From Flagellimonas maritima (GTDB taxonomy: Bacteria; Bacteroidota; Bacteroidia; Flavobacteriales; Flavobacteriaceae), in assembly GCF_003269425.1 (NCBI RefSeq), contig NZ_CP030104.1:3691001-3755000 (forward strand): 64,000 bases of DNA, given 5' to 3'. The position numbers were made by a program, and so were the translations under genes. This document shows positions 62,487 to 64,000 of this stretch, in pieces; position 1 is the stretch's first letter; every line of letters begins with the position of its first letter. The notes under the pieces were generated by a model that was not told where the DNA came from, did not search any database, and saw only the letters and a program-made list of their open reading frames with translations.

Positions 62487-63684
62487 GAATTCTTGAGATG
62501 ATTTCTTTCCAAATATCCGAAGCTACATCAGACTTGGTTTTCAATTCAAACGTTTTTAAATCCATATTCTTATCAAGGAAAGTAATTTTATTGGTATTGC
62601 CCCCAAAGCCTGCACCGGAATCTTTTAAAGAATTCAGAATTATGGCATCCAAATTCTTGCGTCGCAGTTTTCCTTTGGCATTTTCAATTTCATTTTCGGT
62701 CTCAAGAGCAAATCCTACCAAAAATTGATGGGTTTTCTTTTCGCCCATTGAAAACAGAATATCAGGATTCCGTTCAAGTTCTATTTGAAGGTCGCCATCT
62801 TTCTTTTTTATTTTTTCACTGGAAACATGTTTCGGTTTATAATCAGCAACCGCAGCAGCACAAATAACAATGTCGGTTCCATCATAAAATTCATGACATG
62901 CATCATACATTTCTTTGGCGGATACAACGCGAATTATTTCTATTGAATCATGTTTTGTACTCAAATGGGTAGGCCCGGAAATCAATATTACTTGAGCACC
63001 AAGATTGGCAGCAGCCATTGCAAGTTCAAAGCCCATGGTACCGGTGGAGCGATTTCCCAAAAAACGCACAGGATCAATTGCTTCGTGGGTAGGACCCGCC
63101 GTGATCAATACTTTTTTTGCACTTAGCGGGAGTCCTTTCGCTAAATCTTCTTGAATAAACTTTACTATAATTTCTGGCTCCGCCATACGTCCTTCTCCAT
63201 ATAGCCCACTTGCCAGTTCCCCCGTTTCTGCGGGAATCATGGTATTGCCGTACGATTGCAATTTTTCAAAAGAAACAATTGTTGAAGGGTGCTTGTACAT
63301 ATCCAAATCCATTGCCGGCGCAAAATAAATAGGGCATTTAGCAGATAGATATGTTGCCAACAAGAGATTATCACAAGTACCATTGGCCATTTTGGAAAGT
63401 GTATTGGCCGTTGCAGGAGCTATTAATAAAATGTCTGCCCAAAGTCCCAACTCCACATGATTGTTCCAAGATATTCTCCCATCTTCTTCATTGATAAAAT
63501 CGATCAATACCGGGTTTTTGCATAACGTGGATAACGTTAGTGGCGAAACGAATGTGCTGGCACTTTGGGTCATCACAATTTTGACCTCAGCACCAGCCTT
63601 TATCAATAACCTAACGAGAAATGTGGTCTTGTAAGCGGCGATTCCTCCGGTAATTCCCAAAAGGACATGTTTACCGCTGAGCAT
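62479..63684 (-). CDS. coaBC: Bifunctional phosphopantothenoylcysteine decarboxylase/phosphopantothenate-cysteine ligase
   Basis: A 401-residue fusion enzyme for two steps of coenzyme A synthesis. CoaC flavoprotein half (1-180): GITGGIAAYKTTFLVRLL, active His in WNNHVELGLWAD, and MDLDMYKHPS (FAPAMDLDMY). CoaB half (185-400): VLITAGPTHEAIDPVRFLGN, RSTGTMGFELA, AAVADYKPKH and the IILNSLKDSGAGFGG block. Starts 2 bases after the rpoZ stop; the end overlaps DUF4835. With panB and coaE it covers several CoA steps in this window. Confidence 0.97.
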   Translation of the reverse strand: MLSGKHVLLGITGGIAAYKTTFLVRLLIKAGAEVKIVMTQSASTFVSPLTLSTLCKNPVLIDFINEEDGRISWNNHVELGLWADILLIAPATANTLSKMANGTCDNLLLATYLSAKCPIYFAPAMDLDMYKHPSTIVSFEKLQSYGNTMIPAETGELASGLYGEGRMAEPEIIVKFIQEDLAKGLPLSAKKVLITAGPTHEAIDPVRFLGNRSTGTMGFELAMAAANLGAQVILISGPTHLSTKHDSIEIIRVVSAKEMYDACHEFYDGTDIVICAAAVADYKPKHVSSEKIKKKDGDLQIELERNPDILFSMGEKKTHQFLVGFALETENEIENAKGKLRRKNLDAIILNSLKDSGAGFGGNTNKITFLDKNMDLKTFELKTKSDVASDIWKEIISRIHA

Positions 63685-63686
63685 AT

Positions 63687-64000
63687 TTATGCGTCTTTCT
63701 CTGTATTTCTGTAGTAAATTTTATCATCTAACCACTCCTTTACCGCGAGGGCATGTGGTTTTGGTAATTTTTCGTAGAATTTTGAAACCTCTATTTGTTC
63801 CTTATTCTCGAAAACTTCCTCCAAGCTGTCACTGTAAGTCGCAAATTCCTCCAACTTCTCCAGAAGTTCTTTCTTAATTTCAGAATTAATTTGGATCGCT
63901 CGTTTTGAAGCTATGGAAATAGCTTCATAAATGTTTTCCGTTTTTACATCAAATTCGTTTCTGTCGTGTGTAACCGTAGAAACGGGAGCTTTTGTGTTTT
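63687..64000 (-). CDS. rpoZ: RNA polymerase omega subunit (Bacteroidota type), 5' end missing
   Basis: The visible 103 residues run to the window end. They begin NTKAPVSTVTHDRNEFD, continue with TENIYEAISIASKRAIQINSE and EKLEEFATYSDSLEEVFENK, and end QIEVSKFYEKLPKPHALAVK and IYYRNTEKDA. This is the omega form of Bacteroidota, where a serine/threonine-rich N-terminus precedes the NIYEAISIASKRA helix equivalent to the RpoZ core. It holds the polymerase beta' subunit in shape. The stop (63687-63689) lies 2 bases from the coaBC ATG. It was too short or truncated to be picked as an ORF from a start codon. Confidence 0.88.
   Translation of the reverse strand, partial: NTKAPVSTVTHDRNEFDVKTENIYEAISIASKRAIQINSEIKKELLEKLEEFATYSDSLEEVFENKEQIEVSKFYEKLPKPHALAVKEWLDDKIYYRNTEKDA

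Overview
The window is a stretch of chromosome from a member of the Bacteroidota, most probably a marine Flavobacteriaceae (Muricauda/Maribacter-like; the genus is a guess). Support: AT-rich DNA; Bacteroidota-type promoters (TTG, about 20 nt, TAnnTTTG) upstream of pheT and of the SRP RNA; a Bacteroidota-style omega subunit next to coaBC, DUF4835 and recN; a bacilliredoxin (YtxJ); a LeuA without regulatory domain; and at least 14 predicted lipoproteins. No rRNA, tRNA, CRISPR array, insertion sequence or prophage was recognised. Both ends cut genes: sdaA (5' end missing) on the left and rpoZ (5' end missing) on the right.

Layout. 1-3.85 kb: end of L-serine dehydratase, then three lipoproteins and a DUF2914 membrane protein. 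3.9-6.2 kb: umuDC, where UmuD has lost its protease dyad and two related palindromes lie in front of the operon, plus an NTF2-like exported protein. 6.2-8.4 kb: panB, an SGNH hydrolase and an RluA-type pseudouridine synthase. 8.4-10.1 kb: Xre-ImmA/IrrE regulator coupled to a DUF4411 PIN protein (toxin-antitoxin-like). 10.2-15.4 kb: helical-repeat protein, leuA-leuB, TlpA-like lipoprotein. 15.5-24.2 kb: pheT, fasciclin protein, YbiT-type ABC-F ATPase, degenerate TlpA-like lipoprotein, transaldolase, SDR. 24.24-24.34 kb: SRP RNA on the minus strand. 24.4-27.4 kb: glutaminyl cyclase, thioesterase and beta-helix lipoprotein with overlapping ends. 27.6-32.4 kb: signalling cluster (pseudo-receiver LytTR protein, 59-aa acidic lipoprotein, TPR histidine kinase, NarL-type regulator, orphan protein). 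32.6-41.3 kb: glyA, lipoproteins, bacilliredoxin, clpB, TetR regulator, collagen-like lipoprotein, histidine phosphatase, DUF6503 lipoprotein. 41.4-46.4 kb: smpB, pcm, Gfo/Idh/MocA oxidoreductase, hbd, DUF1015, YggS. 46.5-53.7 kb: overlapping chain of exonuclease/GIY-YIG, K+ channel, miaA and gntK, then M13 peptidase and gntP. 53.8-64 kb, all minus strand: response regulator/kinase pair, coaE, ybbR-like gene, glycosyltransferase, fabI, recN, DUF4835, coaBC, rpoZ.

Most of the window is housekeeping: coenzyme A (panB, coaE, coaBC), leucine (leuAB), one-carbon and serine metabolism (glyA, sdaA), gluconate use (gntK, gntP), translation and quality control (pheT, miaA, smpB, clpB) and DNA repair (umuDC, recN). 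The parts most worth attention are the dead-protease UmuD with its palindromes, the pseudo-receiver/small lipoprotein/kinase cluster, and the Xre-ImmA/PIN pair. No stretch over 300 bases lacks a gene; the 442-base interval 28304-28745 holds a 59-aa lipoprotein gene and a terminator.
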